Part shown: piece after piece, positions 41,283 through 49,138 of the stretch
How the letters are laid out: every line of letters starts with the position of its first letter
Numbering within the stretch: the stretch's first letter is position 1
Notes under the pieces: generated by a model
What the model saw: the letters and a program-made list of their open reading frames with translations, nothing else
Databases searched by the model: none
Told to the model about the DNA's origin: nothing
Translations under genes and position numbers: made by a program
Assembly: GCF_030929495.1 (NCBI RefSeq)
Contig: NZ_JAVFWN010000009.1
Location: 233,987 to 297,986 of the forward strand
Length of the DNA stretch: 64,000 bases
Source of the DNA: Nocardioides sp. LHD-245
GTDB lineage: Bacteria; Actinomycetota; Actinomycetes; Propionibacteriales; Nocardioidaceae
Direction: 5' to 3'

Positions 41283-41888
41283 TCAGGCCGTGCGGATCCC
41301 GTCGAGCAGGATCGCGGTCTGCACCTCGATGACCCGGTCGATGCCGACCCGGCCGCGGGGGTTGAACCAGCGGATCACCGCCTGGATCGCACCCATGATC
41401 GTGCGGTAGATCATCCGGGCGTCGATGTCGTCGCGGATCTCCCCGGCGTCGATGCCACGCTGGATCGTCTCCAGCCAGACCTTCTCGATCTGGTGCTGCC
41501 GCTCGACGATGCCCTTCATCGGACCGACGTAGTGCCAGTCGTTCTGCAGGATCGTGACGTGCTGCCGGTTCTCGACCAGGCCGCGCAGCGCGCACGCGAC
41601 CAGCTGCTCGAGCGCGACGACGGGGCCGTCCGCCTCGGAGACCGCCACGTCGTACCCCCGGACCATCGAGTCGAGGTACTCGACGAGCACCTCCTCGACC
41701 ATCGCCTCCTTGGAGTCGAAGTAGTAGTAGAGGCTCCCCGAGAGCATGTCGGCGTCGTCGGCGATGTCACGCACGGTGGCGGCGGAGAAGCCCTTCTCCG
41801 AGAACACCTTCGCCGCGGCACGCATGATCAGCTCCTTGCGCGCCGTGCCCGTGGGGGAGCCGGTCGAGCGGCGACGGGTAGTACTCAC
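41283..41888 (-). CDS. second KstR2-like TetR-family repressor
   Basis: 201 residues from GTG 41886-41888. HTH at about 38-62 (AATVRDIADDADMLSGSLYY), and C-terminal segments EKVWLETIQRGIDAGEIRDD and VIRWFNPRGRVGIDRV that align with the TetR at 5910 (EKVWLDVLRAGIASGDF, VRWYDPRGR). The two are paralogues of the KstR2 kind. No operator of the regulon type lies directly upstream of this one, so it may be constitutive or use the short dyad GTTGC/GCAAC at 41889-41909. It could recognise the same sites with a different CoA ligand. Confidence 0.85.
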   Translation of the reverse strand: MSTTRRRSTGSPTGTARKELIMRAAAKVFSEKGFSAATVRDIADDADMLSGSLYYYFDSKEAMVEEVLVEYLDSMVRGYDVAVSEADGPVVALEQLVACALRGLVENRQHVTILQNDWHYVGPMKGIVERQHQIEKVWLETIQRGIDAGEIRDDIDARMIYRTIMGAIQAVIRWFNPRGRVGIDRVIEVQTAILLDGIRTA

Positions 41889-41978
41889 GTTGCGCTGCCT
41901 TTCTGCAACCGGTCCACGTGCTCGGACACCTTAACGGACCGGGTCGTGGTCGGACCGGAGATGCACGGACGGCCCATC

Positions 41979-43166
41979 TCAGGGTCGTCGGTCGGAGACG
42001 ATGGTGACCGCGCTGACCAGGTCTCCCGGGCTGCCGCCCTGGTTCTGGACCAGCCCGAACCGCGGATCCGCGACCTGACGCTCGCCGGCCTCACCGCGGA
42101 ACTGCAGCCACATCTCGAAGATCATCCGCAGCCCGCTCGCGCCGATCGGGTGCCCGAAGCTCTTCAGGCCGCCGTCGATGTTGACCGGCAGCGCGCCGTC
42201 ACGGTCGTAGCGGCCGTCGAGAACGTCGCGCCAGGCCTTGCCGCGCTCGGAGAAGCCGAGCTCCTCCATGAGGACCAGCTCGGTCGGCGTGAAGCAGTCG
42301 TGCACCTCCGCGAGCGAGATCTCGGTGGCGGGATCGGTGATGCCCGCCTGGGCGTACGCCGTGCGCGCCGACGCCGCCGCCTCGGCGAGGTCGGAGTAGT
42401 CGTAGTCGCTGTCGTTGCGGCCGGTGCCCGAACCGGCGTCGAGCGCCAGCGCGTGCACGTAGAGCGGCTTGTCGGTGTACTTCAGCGCGTCCTCGGCCCG
42501 CACGATGACCGCCGCGGCGGCACCGTCGGCGACGCCGGAGCAGTCGAACACACTGAGCCGGCCGGCGAGGGTGGGTGCCGCGGCGATCGTCTCCTTGGGC
42601 ACCTCCTTGCGGAACTGCGCGCGCGGGTTCCGGGCCCCGTTGCCGTGGTTCTTCCAGGCGATGTGGGTCATCGCCTCCTTGATCTGCTCCTCCGACACGC
42701 CGTAGCGGCGCGCGTAGGCGGGCACGATCATCGAGTACATCGCGGGCGCACTGAGGACCGGCGGCGTGCCGTCGTTGGGCACGCTCGGCATCTCGAGGCC
42801 GGAATAGCCCGCGTCCTTGAGCTTCTCTCCGCCGACCGCCATCACGACGTCGTAGGCGCCCGAGGAGACGGCGTAGCAGGCGTTGCGGAAGGCCTCGGAG
42901 CCCGTCGCGCACATGTTCTCGACCCGGGTGACCGGCTTGTGGGAGATGTTGAGCGGGCGGGTGAGGGTCAGGCCCGAGACGCCCGAGATCATCGAGCCGA
43001 GCCAGAACGCGTCCACGTCGTCGACCCCGAGGCCGCCCGCCGCGCCGAGCGCGCCGTGGGTCGCCTCCACCAGCAGGTCGTCGACGTTGCGGTCCCAGAG
43101 CTCACCGAAGTTGGTGCAGGCCATGCCGACCACGGCGACCGGTGTCGCCAGGGCGTGAGATCCCAT
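41979..43166 (-). CDS. thiolase-family protein with intact nucleophile Cys
   Basis: 395 residues from ATG 43164-43166, 4-nt overlap with the upstream gene. Cys86 in RVENMCATGSEAF is the acyl acceptor; EVHDCFTPTELVLMEELG and GGLKSFGHPIGASGLRM carry the remaining catalytic residues. QNQGGSPGD replaces the second Cys. Belongs to the acetyl-CoA acetyltransferase/SCP-x group that works with DUF35 proteins; here the DUF35 domain is fused to the HMG-CoA-synthase-like partner in the same operon. Confidence 0.87.
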   Translation of the reverse strand: MGSHALATPVAVVGMACTNFGELWDRNVDDLLVEATHGALGAAGGLGVDDVDAFWLGSMISGVSGLTLTRPLNISHKPVTRVENMCATGSEAFRNACYAVSSGAYDVVMAVGGEKLKDAGYSGLEMPSVPNDGTPPVLSAPAMYSMIVPAYARRYGVSEEQIKEAMTHIAWKNHGNGARNPRAQFRKEVPKETIAAAPTLAGRLSVFDCSGVADGAAAAVIVRAEDALKYTDKPLYVHALALDAGSGTGRNDSDYDYSDLAEAAASARTAYAQAGITDPATEISLAEVHDCFTPTELVLMEELGFSERGKAWRDVLDGRYDRDGALPVNIDGGLKSFGHPIGASGLRMIFEMWLQFRGEAGERQVADPRFGLVQNQGGSPGDLVSAVTIVSDRRP

Positions 43167-44548
43167 CAGTCCTCCTCCTCGAGGTGCGGCCGCACCTTCC
43201 ACACGTAGTTCCGGACGCCGTTGGCGGCCACACTCGCCAGCCGGAAGGTCGGGCTCACCCGGTCGCCGATCGCGAGCTCGCGGCCGACGGCGTCGGTCAT
43301 CTCGCACTCGAAGCGGCCGCTGCCCTCGAAGTCGACCGCGACCACGCGGGCCGGGAGCTGGACGGACTCGGAGAGCCAGTCGTCGGTGAACGTCGCGATC
43401 CGGCCGGGCACGTCGACCATCGAGACCGGCTCGAAGCCCTCGGAGGCCGAGCAGCGCAGGCAGACCTGGCGCGGCGGCAGGTTGCGGTAGCCGCACGAGC
43501 CGCACTGCGCGGCGACGAAGCCGAACTTCCAGGAGGCGGTACGCCGGGCGGCGGGCGGGACCGGCGGCTTGACGTCGGGGCGCCGGGCCGGCTCGCGGGG
43601 CAGCAGGCCCCGCCAGTTGAGGAAGTCGCCGTAGGAAACCGGCTGCCCGGGAGGCGTGTCGGCGAGCCCGCTGCGTCCGCTCGTCGCATGCCGCTCGGTC
43701 ACCCGGAACACGAAGGCGTCGGCGCCGTCGGTGGCCGACACCGCCAGGACCAGATCGCCGGGCGAGGCGGCATCGAGCGCGAGCGCCAAGCCGACGGCGA
43801 GGTCGGCGGCGCCGGCGTACCCGAGGGCTGCCGCGTCGGTGGCGGCCAGCTGCGCGGCCTCGAAGCCGCGGCGGGCACTCGCGCGGGCGCGGGCGTGGGG
43901 GGTGCTGAGGACGACGTGGTCGATCTGCTCGCGCTTGAGCTCGCAGCGGCCGAGGACGTCGTCGACGACGCGCTCGACGAGCGGGACGTACTCCTCGACC
44001 CCGAAGCGCTCCTCCCAGGTCCGGGTGCGGACCTCGCCGGGGATCCGCCACCGGTCGAGGAACTCGCTGGTCAGGGACGCGGTGCCGACCAGCTCGGCGA
44101 TCGGGTCGGGGCCGACCACGAGGGCGGCGGCGGCGTCGGCGCCCTCGGCCTCGTCCGCGGAGCCGGGCAGGCCGTAGCGGACGTCGCTCGCGACGACCAC
44201 GGACGCACCGGCGGAGAGGCCGGCACGCAGCGCGCCGGCGCCGCCGCGCAGGGCGCCGGACAGGTCGTAGGCCGCGACCTCCGCCGCCAGGCCCGCGGCC
44301 GCCGCGACGGTGGCCGCGTTCGACTTCTCCAGGTAGGCGGGGCGGGTCGTGGCGAACCACAGGCTGTCGACACCGCCACCGCTGCGCAGCGCGGCGCGGG
44401 CCGCCGCCACACCCATGGTGGTGGCGTCCTCGTCGTACGAGGCCACGGGACGCACGCCCTTGCCGCGTCCGCCGATGACACGGGCCACGTCGGCGCGGTC
44501 CAGGCGCGGCACCGGCAGGTAGACCGCATATGACTCGATGCCGACCAC
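43166..44548 (-). CDS. HMG-CoA-synthase-fold / DUF35 fusion protein lacking the nucleophilic Cys
   Basis: 460 residues from GTG 44546-44548 with a strong AAGGAGG site. Residues 1-310 have the HMG-CoA synthase/ketosynthase III fold (GIESYAVYLPVPRL, SYDEDATTMGVAAA), but the stretch equivalent to the NACYGG active site reads SGALRGG, with Leu100 in place of Cys. Residues about 330-450 are a DUF35 zinc ribbon plus OB fold (CGSCGYRNLPPRQVCLRC). Such fusions accompany thiolases; the fused DUF35 may deliver acyl-CoA to the thiolase at 41979 while the synthase-like half is structural. A catalytic role of its own is doubtful. Confidence 0.82.
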   Translation of the reverse strand: MVGIESYAVYLPVPRLDRADVARVIGGRGKGVRPVASYDEDATTMGVAAARAALRSGGGVDSLWFATTRPAYLEKSNAATVAAAAGLAAEVAAYDLSGALRGGAGALRAGLSAGASVVVASDVRYGLPGSADEAEGADAAAALVVGPDPIAELVGTASLTSEFLDRWRIPGEVRTRTWEERFGVEEYVPLVERVVDDVLGRCELKREQIDHVVLSTPHARARASARRGFEAAQLAATDAAALGYAGAADLAVGLALALDAASPGDLVLAVSATDGADAFVFRVTERHATSGRSGLADTPPGQPVSYGDFLNWRGLLPREPARRPDVKPPVPPAARRTASWKFGFVAAQCGSCGYRNLPPRQVCLRCSASEGFEPVSMVDVPGRIATFTDDWLSESVQLPARVVAVDFEGSGRFECEMTDAVGRELAIGDRVSPTFRLASVAANGVRNYVWKVRPHLEEED

Positions 44549-44585
44549 GGCACCTCCTTCTGCCCCGTCTCCGGAGACACTTTCA

Positions 44586-44599
44586 ATCAAGCACTTGCT
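44586..44599. promoter_or_regulatory. KstR2-type operator, exact match
   Basis: ATCAAGCACTTGCT, exact, in the 120-nt divergent region. It is 38 nt from the GTG on the left and 70 nt from the acyl-CoA dehydrogenase ATG on the right, so it can control both operons. Confidence 0.76.
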
Positions 44600-44668
44600 T
44601 TGATATCTTAGGCGCGCCGCCCCACCGACGCAACCGTGCGTCGAGCCAGGAGCCCCGATCGGAGGACG

Positions 44669-45862
44669 ATGTCGACCGTGAGTGAGCAGGATTTCCGGCA
44701 GCGCGTCACCGAGGTGATCGGCGCCTTCGCCCCACGGCGGGCCGACGCCGGGAACACCTGGGGAGAGGGCGACGACCGGGTCTCGGTCGTGGCCGAGCGT
44801 TCCGAGGGTGAGGCCGAGGAGATCGCGGAGCTGCGGCGCTACCGCGCCCACCTCGACGCGCACGCGCTCGCGTGGGTCGAGGGGCCGGCGGCGTACGGCG
44901 GCGCCGGGCTGTCCACCCGGCACGCGGATCTCCTGCGCGAGGTCGAGACGGAGCACGAGCTCCCCGACGACGCCTACCTCCGGTTCAGCGCCTCGACGCT
45001 GTGTCCCACCCTGCTCGAGCACGGCACCGAGGAGCAGCGCACCGGCCTGCTCCGCCGGCTGCGGACCGCCGAGGTCATCGCCTGCCAGCTCTACAGCGAG
45101 CCCGGCGCCGGGTCCGACCTCGCCGGCCTCTCCACCCGGGCCGAGCGCGACGGCGACGGCTGGCGCCTGAACGGGCAGAAGGTGTGGAGCTCGGGCGCCC
45201 ACTACAGCGACCTCGGCCTCTGCATCGCCCGCACCGACCCCGACCGGCCCAAGCACGCCGGCCTGACCACTTTCCTCGTCGACCTCCGGGCCCCGGGCGT
45301 CGAGATCCGGCCGATCCGCCAGCTGACCGGCGGGGCGTCGTTCGACGAGGTGTTCCTCACCGACGTCCACGTCCCCGACACGGCGCGGGTCGGCGAGGTC
45401 GACGGCGGCTGGAGCGTCGTGGTGACCTCGCTCCTCAACGAGCGCTCCGCCATCGGCCGGGAGGTCGGGGTCGACGACGCCCTGGTCGACCGGCTCGTCG
45501 ACCTCGCCCGCCACGTGCAGGATCCCGTCGACGACCGCACCCGCGACCAGCTCGCCGACGTCGTCGTACGGGCCTGGGCCGCGCAGCTCACCACCGCCCG
45601 CTACCTCGACGGCGGCGGGACGCCCGGCCCCGAGCTGGCCATGACCAAGCTCCTCACGACGGACCTGCTGCGCCAGATGAGCGACGTCGCCGCCGACGTC
45701 CTCGGCGCCGGGCACGTCGCCGACACCGGGGCGTGGGGCACCTACGCCTGGTCCGAGCTCACCCTCGGGCTGCCCGGCCTCCGCGTCGGCGGAGGCACCG
45801 ACGAGATCCTCAAGAACGCCGTCGGCGAACGGGTCCTCCACCTACCGAAGGACGCACGATGA
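44669..45862 (+). CDS. acyl-CoA dehydrogenase
   Basis: 397 residues from ATG 44669 after GGAGGACG. FAD segments YSEPGAGSDLAGLSTRAERD and LNGQKVWSSGAHYSDLGLC, and C-terminal GGGTDEILKNAVGERVLHLP. The region usually reading FGR before the C-terminal helices is altered (LARHVQDPVDDRTRDQ). It looks like the larger-subunit type and may complement the small-type dehydrogenase at 40099. It overlaps the LLM gene by 4 nt. Confidence 0.86.
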   Translation: MSTVSEQDFRQRVTEVIGAFAPRRADAGNTWGEGDDRVSVVAERSEGEAEEIAELRRYRAHLDAHALAWVEGPAAYGGAGLSTRHADLLREVETEHELPDDAYLRFSASTLCPTLLEHGTEEQRTGLLRRLRTAEVIACQLYSEPGAGSDLAGLSTRAERDGDGWRLNGQKVWSSGAHYSDLGLCIARTDPDRPKHAGLTTFLVDLRAPGVEIRPIRQLTGGASFDEVFLTDVHVPDTARVGEVDGGWSVVVTSLLNERSAIGREVGVDDALVDRLVDLARHVQDPVDDRTRDQLADVVVRAWAAQLTTARYLDGGGTPGPELAMTKLLTTDLLRQMSDVAADVLGAGHVADTGAWGTYAWSELTLGLPGLRVGGGTDEILKNAVGERVLHLPKDAR

Positions 45863-46866
45863 AGATCGACATGGGCATGATCGGCTCCTCCGCCGCCGGC
45901 TGCGGACCGATCGCGGCGGACGCCGAGACGCAGGGCTTCGACGGCGTCTGGGCGAGCGAGAGCGTCACCGACGCCTTCCTCCAGTCCCAGGCCGCGCTGC
46001 TCACCACCGAGCGGCTGTCCGTCGGTACGGCGATCGCGGTCGCCTTCGCCCGCAACCCGATGTCGGTCGCCTATCTCTCCTGGGACCTCGCCGCCATGTC
46101 CGGCGGGCGCTTCGTGCTCGGTCTCGGCAGCCAGATCCAGGCCCACATCGAGCGCCGCTTCTCCATGGAGTGGAGCCCGCCGGTCGACCGGATGCGCGAC
46201 TTCCTCCTGGCCCTCGACGCCATCTTCACCTCGTGGCGCGACGGCACCCGCCTCGACTACCGGGGCGAGCACTACCAGCACACGCTGATGACGCCGGTGT
46301 TCACGCCGCACCACCACACCCATCGGATCCCGACGATGATCGCCGCGGTCGGCGCCAAGATGACCGAGCTCGGCGGCGAGCTGTGCGACGGCCTGCTCCT
46401 GCACGGCATGACCACCACGGCGTACCTCGACCAGGTGACGCTGCCGGCCGTCGAGCGCGGCCTCGCCGCCTCCGGTCGCGACCGCGGCGCGCTCGAGCTC
46501 TACGTGCCGCTGTTCCTCGTCATGGGCGACACCGACGCCGAGCTGGAGGACATGGCCCGCCGCACGCGCGAGCAGATCGCGTTCTACGCCTCCACCCCGG
46601 CGTACGCGAAGGTGCTCGCGAGCGTCGGCTACGAGAACCTCCAGCCCGAGCTGCAGGGCCTGTCCCGCGAGGGCAAGTGGACCGAGATGGGCGACCTGAT
46701 CGACGACCGGCTCCTGCACGAGATCGCCCTCGTCGGCAAGCCCGAGGAGATGCCCGCGCTGTGCAAGGAGCGCTTCGGCGGCCGGGTCGACCGGGTCTCG
46801 TCGTACTTCGGCTGGCCCACCGACGACCCCGACCGGCTGCGCGAGATCCTCGCCGCCTTCGCCTGA
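45859..46866 (+). CDS. LLM-class F420-dependent oxidoreductase (TIGR03617-like)
   Basis: 335 residues. Luciferase-like TIM barrel with LSVGTAIAVAFARNPMSVAY, GRFVLGLGSQIQAHIERRF and RMRDFLLALDAIFTSW, which are hallmarks of the TIGR03617 F420-dependent group. Fifth LLM enzyme in the regulon. Encoded between an acyl-CoA dehydrogenase and a SnoaL protein, all closely spaced. Confidence 0.86.
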   Translation: MKIDMGMIGSSAAGCGPIAADAETQGFDGVWASESVTDAFLQSQAALLTTERLSVGTAIAVAFARNPMSVAYLSWDLAAMSGGRFVLGLGSQIQAHIERRFSMEWSPPVDRMRDFLLALDAIFTSWRDGTRLDYRGEHYQHTLMTPVFTPHHHTHRIPTMIAAVGAKMTELGGELCDGLLLHGMTTTAYLDQVTLPAVERGLAASGRDRGALELYVPLFLVMGDTDAELEDMARRTREQIAFYASTPAYAKVLASVGYENLQPELQGLSREGKWTEMGDLIDDRLLHEIALVGKPEEMPALCKERFGGRVDRVSSYFGWPTDDPDRLREILAAFA

Positions 46867-46876
46867 GGAGACCCCT

Positions 46877-47356
46877 ATGCCCCGACTCACGCCCGGCGAC
46901 CTCGTCGCCCGCGCCGAGATCAGCGACACCCTGCACGCCTACAGCAGGGGCGTGGACCGCTGCGACATCGACCTGCTCGCCGACCTGTTCTGCGAGGACG
47001 CCACCTTCGACTACGGCCACGGCAACGTCACGGCCGGGCGCGAGAGGCTGCGCGGCCTGTTCGAGGCCGCAACCGGCCGCTACACCGCGACCAGCCACCA
47101 CGTCTCGACCGTGAGCTTCCTCGAGGTCGCCGACGGCACCGCGCGGACCATCGCCTACGTCTACGCCTTCCATGACAACGCCGAGCAGGACCTCCACCTG
47201 CATGTCTGGGGCTGCTACGACGACGAGCTCGTCGACGAGGGCGACCGCTGGCGGATCAAGTCCCGCAAGGTCCGGATCGCCGGCACCAAGTCGACCGGGT
47301 CGGAGCAGATCCCCGAGCGGTTCGAGCGGTACGCGCGGGGCAGCAGGCCCTTGTAA
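46877..47356 (+). CDS. SnoaL-like NTF2-fold protein
   Basis: 159 residues, ATG 10 nt after the LLM stop. SnoaL_4 domain: VARAEISDTLHAYSRGVDRCDIDLLADLF, then HHVSTVSFLEVADGTARTIAYV. This group includes ring-hydroxylating dioxygenase small-subunit-like and bile-acid dehydratase-like (BaiE) folds. It repeats the LLM-SnoaL pairing seen at 26925-28309. Its TAA stop lies inside the left arm of the following inverted repeat. Function unknown. Confidence 0.8.
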   Translation: MPRLTPGDLVARAEISDTLHAYSRGVDRCDIDLLADLFCEDATFDYGHGNVTAGRERLRGLFEAATGRYTATSHHVSTVSFLEVADGTARTIAYVYAFHDNAEQDLHLHVWGCYDDELVDEGDRWRIKSRKVRIAGTKSTGSEQIPERFERYARGSRPL

Positions 47357-47422
47357 CTAAGTGTTACGTCACGGTTTTGGGTGGTTGGATCGTTCAAAAG
47401 CGTACGTAACACTTAGTTACAA
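47351..47422. terminator. 19-bp perfect inverted repeat with long loop between convergent genes
   Basis: TTGTAACTAAGTGTTACGT (47351-47369) and its exact complement (47404-47422) enclose a 34-nt loop, between the SnoaL gene (+) and the Lrp gene (-). The stem is markedly AT-rich compared with its surroundings and includes the SnoaL stop codon. Architecture matches the repeat at 9514-9582. Likely bidirectional terminator; also a boundary of the regulon. Confidence 0.68.
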
Positions 47423-47432
47423 GCTACGCACG

Positions 47433-47915
47433 TCAGCCGAAGCGGGTCCACTGCTCCAGGACGACGAGGGTCTTGGTGCTGGCCACGGCACCGCCGGAGC
47501 GCAGCGAGCTGACCACCCGGCGCAGGTCCTCGACGCCCTCGACCCGGATCCGGACCAGCGCGTCGGGATCCCCGGCCAGGGTGAGCACCTCCTCGACCTC
47601 GGGGATCTGGGCGACGAACTGCATGATCTGGGCCAGATCGAGGTCATCGGCGAAGTGCAGCTCGGTCATCGCCTCGATGCCGGTGGCGATCCGGCCGTGG
47701 TTGATCTGCACGGTGTAGCGCTCGATCACCCCCGCCTTCTCCAACCGCGCGATCCGCCGCTGGACCGGGGCGACCGTGAGGCCGACGGCGGTCGCGATCT
47801 CGCGCAACGGCCGGCGCGCGTTCTCCCGCAGCAGGTCGAGGATCGCACGGTCGGTGGCATCCAGGGCGGCGGGACGATCGGCTCGCTCGCCCGGGCGCTG
47901 GGTCGGCTCGGTCAC
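47433..47915 (-). CDS. Lrp/AsnC-family transcriptional regulator
   Basis: 160 residues from GTG 47913-47915. N-terminal HTH (about 20-65; TDRAILDLLRENARRPLREI, TVAPVQRRIARLEKAGVIER) and a C-terminal RAM/ACT-like domain (about 80-155; FVAQIPEVEEVLTLAGDPD, LVRIRV). Divergent from the amino-acid dehydrogenase by 131 nt, so it very likely senses an amino acid and controls that operon. Confidence 0.9.
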   Translation of the reverse strand: MTEPTQRPGERADRPAALDATDRAILDLLRENARRPLREIATAVGLTVAPVQRRIARLEKAGVIERYTVQINHGRIATGIEAMTELHFADDLDLAQIMQFVAQIPEVEEVLTLAGDPDALVRIRVEGVEDLRRVVSSLRSGGAVASTKTLVVLEQWTRFG

Positions 47916-48046
47916 GCAACAGAATCTACTCCCGACAGCCCGCTTGTTGCGCCTCCCGAGGCGATTCCGTCATGCTGATTGCGAATCGACGCCAAACCCG
48001 GCGACAGGAGTTGTGACCGGGCCCACCATGCCCCAGGCTCGTGCGC

Positions 48047-49138
48047 ATGACCCTCACCGCCGCCCCCGCCGATCTGGTCTTCGAACGCTCCGACGAACTC
48101 GGGACCGCCGGGCACGAGCAGGTCGTCTTCTGCCGGGATGCGGCGAGCGGGCTGCGCGCGATAATCGCGATCCACGACACCCGGTTGGGCCCGGCGCTCG
48201 GCGGCACCCGCTTCTACCCGTACGCGTCCGAGGCCGAGGCACTCACCGACGTGCTGCGGCTCTCGCAGGGCATGACCCACAAGGCCGCGGCGGCCGGCAT
48301 CGCCCTGGGCGGCGGCAAGGCTGTCATCATCGGCGATCCCGCGACCGTCAAGACGCCCGCGCTGCTGGCGGCGTACGGCCGGTTCGTCGACACCCTCTCG
48401 GGGCGCTACATCACCGCCGGCGACGTGGGCACGAGCGCCCAGGACCTCGACATCGTCGCGACCGCGACCCGGCACGTCGTCGGGAGCACCGGTGGCTCGG
48501 GCGACAGCGGCTACTCCACGGCGTACGGCGTCTTCAGCGCGATGCGCGCAGCCGCCGAGCACCGGTGGGGCCCGGACGGCCTCCGCGGCCGGCGGGTCGG
48601 CGTCGAGGGCGTCGGCAAGGTCGGTGCGCAGCTGGTCGGCCTGCTGCTGGAGGAGGGCGCCGAGGTCACCGTGTCCGACGCGTCGGGCGACGCCCTGGCC
48701 CAGGTGCTCGAACGGCACCCCCGGATCACCATCCGGCATGCCGTGCTCGACGCGCCGGTCGACGTCTACGCCCCGTGCGCACTCGGCGCCACCCTGACGA
48801 CCGGCTCGGCGGACGCGATCCGCGCGAGCATCGTGTGCGGCGCCGCCAACAACCAGCTCCTCGACTCCTCCGTCGCGCCGCTGCTGCGCCGCCGCGACAT
48901 CACCTGGGTGCCCGACTACGTCGCCAACGCGGGCGGCCTGATCCAGGTCGGCGGCGAGATCGGGGAGCGCACCACCGACGATGTCCGCGGTGACATCGCC
49001 CGGATCGCCGACACCGTGCGCGACATCCTGCGGCGTTCCGACGAGGGTGGCCTGCTGCCGGGCGAGGTGGCCGCCGAGATCGTCGCGGAGCGACTCGCCG
49101 CCGCCCCGTCCCGACCGAGCGAGGGAGTCCGCGCATGA
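48047..49138 (+). CDS. Leu/Val/Phe-type amino-acid dehydrogenase
   Basis: 363 residues from ATG 48047; an in-frame GTG at 48041 is also possible and neither has a clear ribosome site. Glu/Leu/Phe/Val dehydrogenase family: glycine-rich substrate site ALGGTRFYPY, catalytic Lys in MTHKAAAAGIALGGGKAVI, NAD domain GVEGVGKVGAQLVGLL and CGAANNQL. It oxidatively deaminates an amino acid to a 2-oxo acid. The coupled indolepyruvate oxidoreductase (4-nt overlap) would turn an aryl 2-oxo acid into aryl-acetyl-CoA, so Phe/Tyr/Trp are plausible substrates as well as branched-chain ones. Confidence 0.88.
   Translation: MTLTAAPADLVFERSDELGTAGHEQVVFCRDAASGLRAIIAIHDTRLGPALGGTRFYPYASEAEALTDVLRLSQGMTHKAAAAGIALGGGKAVIIGDPATVKTPALLAAYGRFVDTLSGRYITAGDVGTSAQDLDIVATATRHVVGSTGGSGDSGYSTAYGVFSAMRAAAEHRWGPDGLRGRRVGVEGVGKVGAQLVGLLLEEGAEVTVSDASGDALAQVLERHPRITIRHAVLDAPVDVYAPCALGATLTTGSADAIRASIVCGAANNQLLDSSVAPLLRRRDITWVPDYVANAGGLIQVGGEIGERTTDDVRGDIARIADTVRDILRRSDEGGLLPGEVAAEIVAERLAAAPSRPSEGVRA

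Noticed and set aside
47916..48046. Riboswitch in the amino-acid dehydrogenase leader
   Set aside because: The 131-nt divergent spacer has no recognisable conserved riboswitch core; an Lrp-controlled promoter is the simpler explanation.
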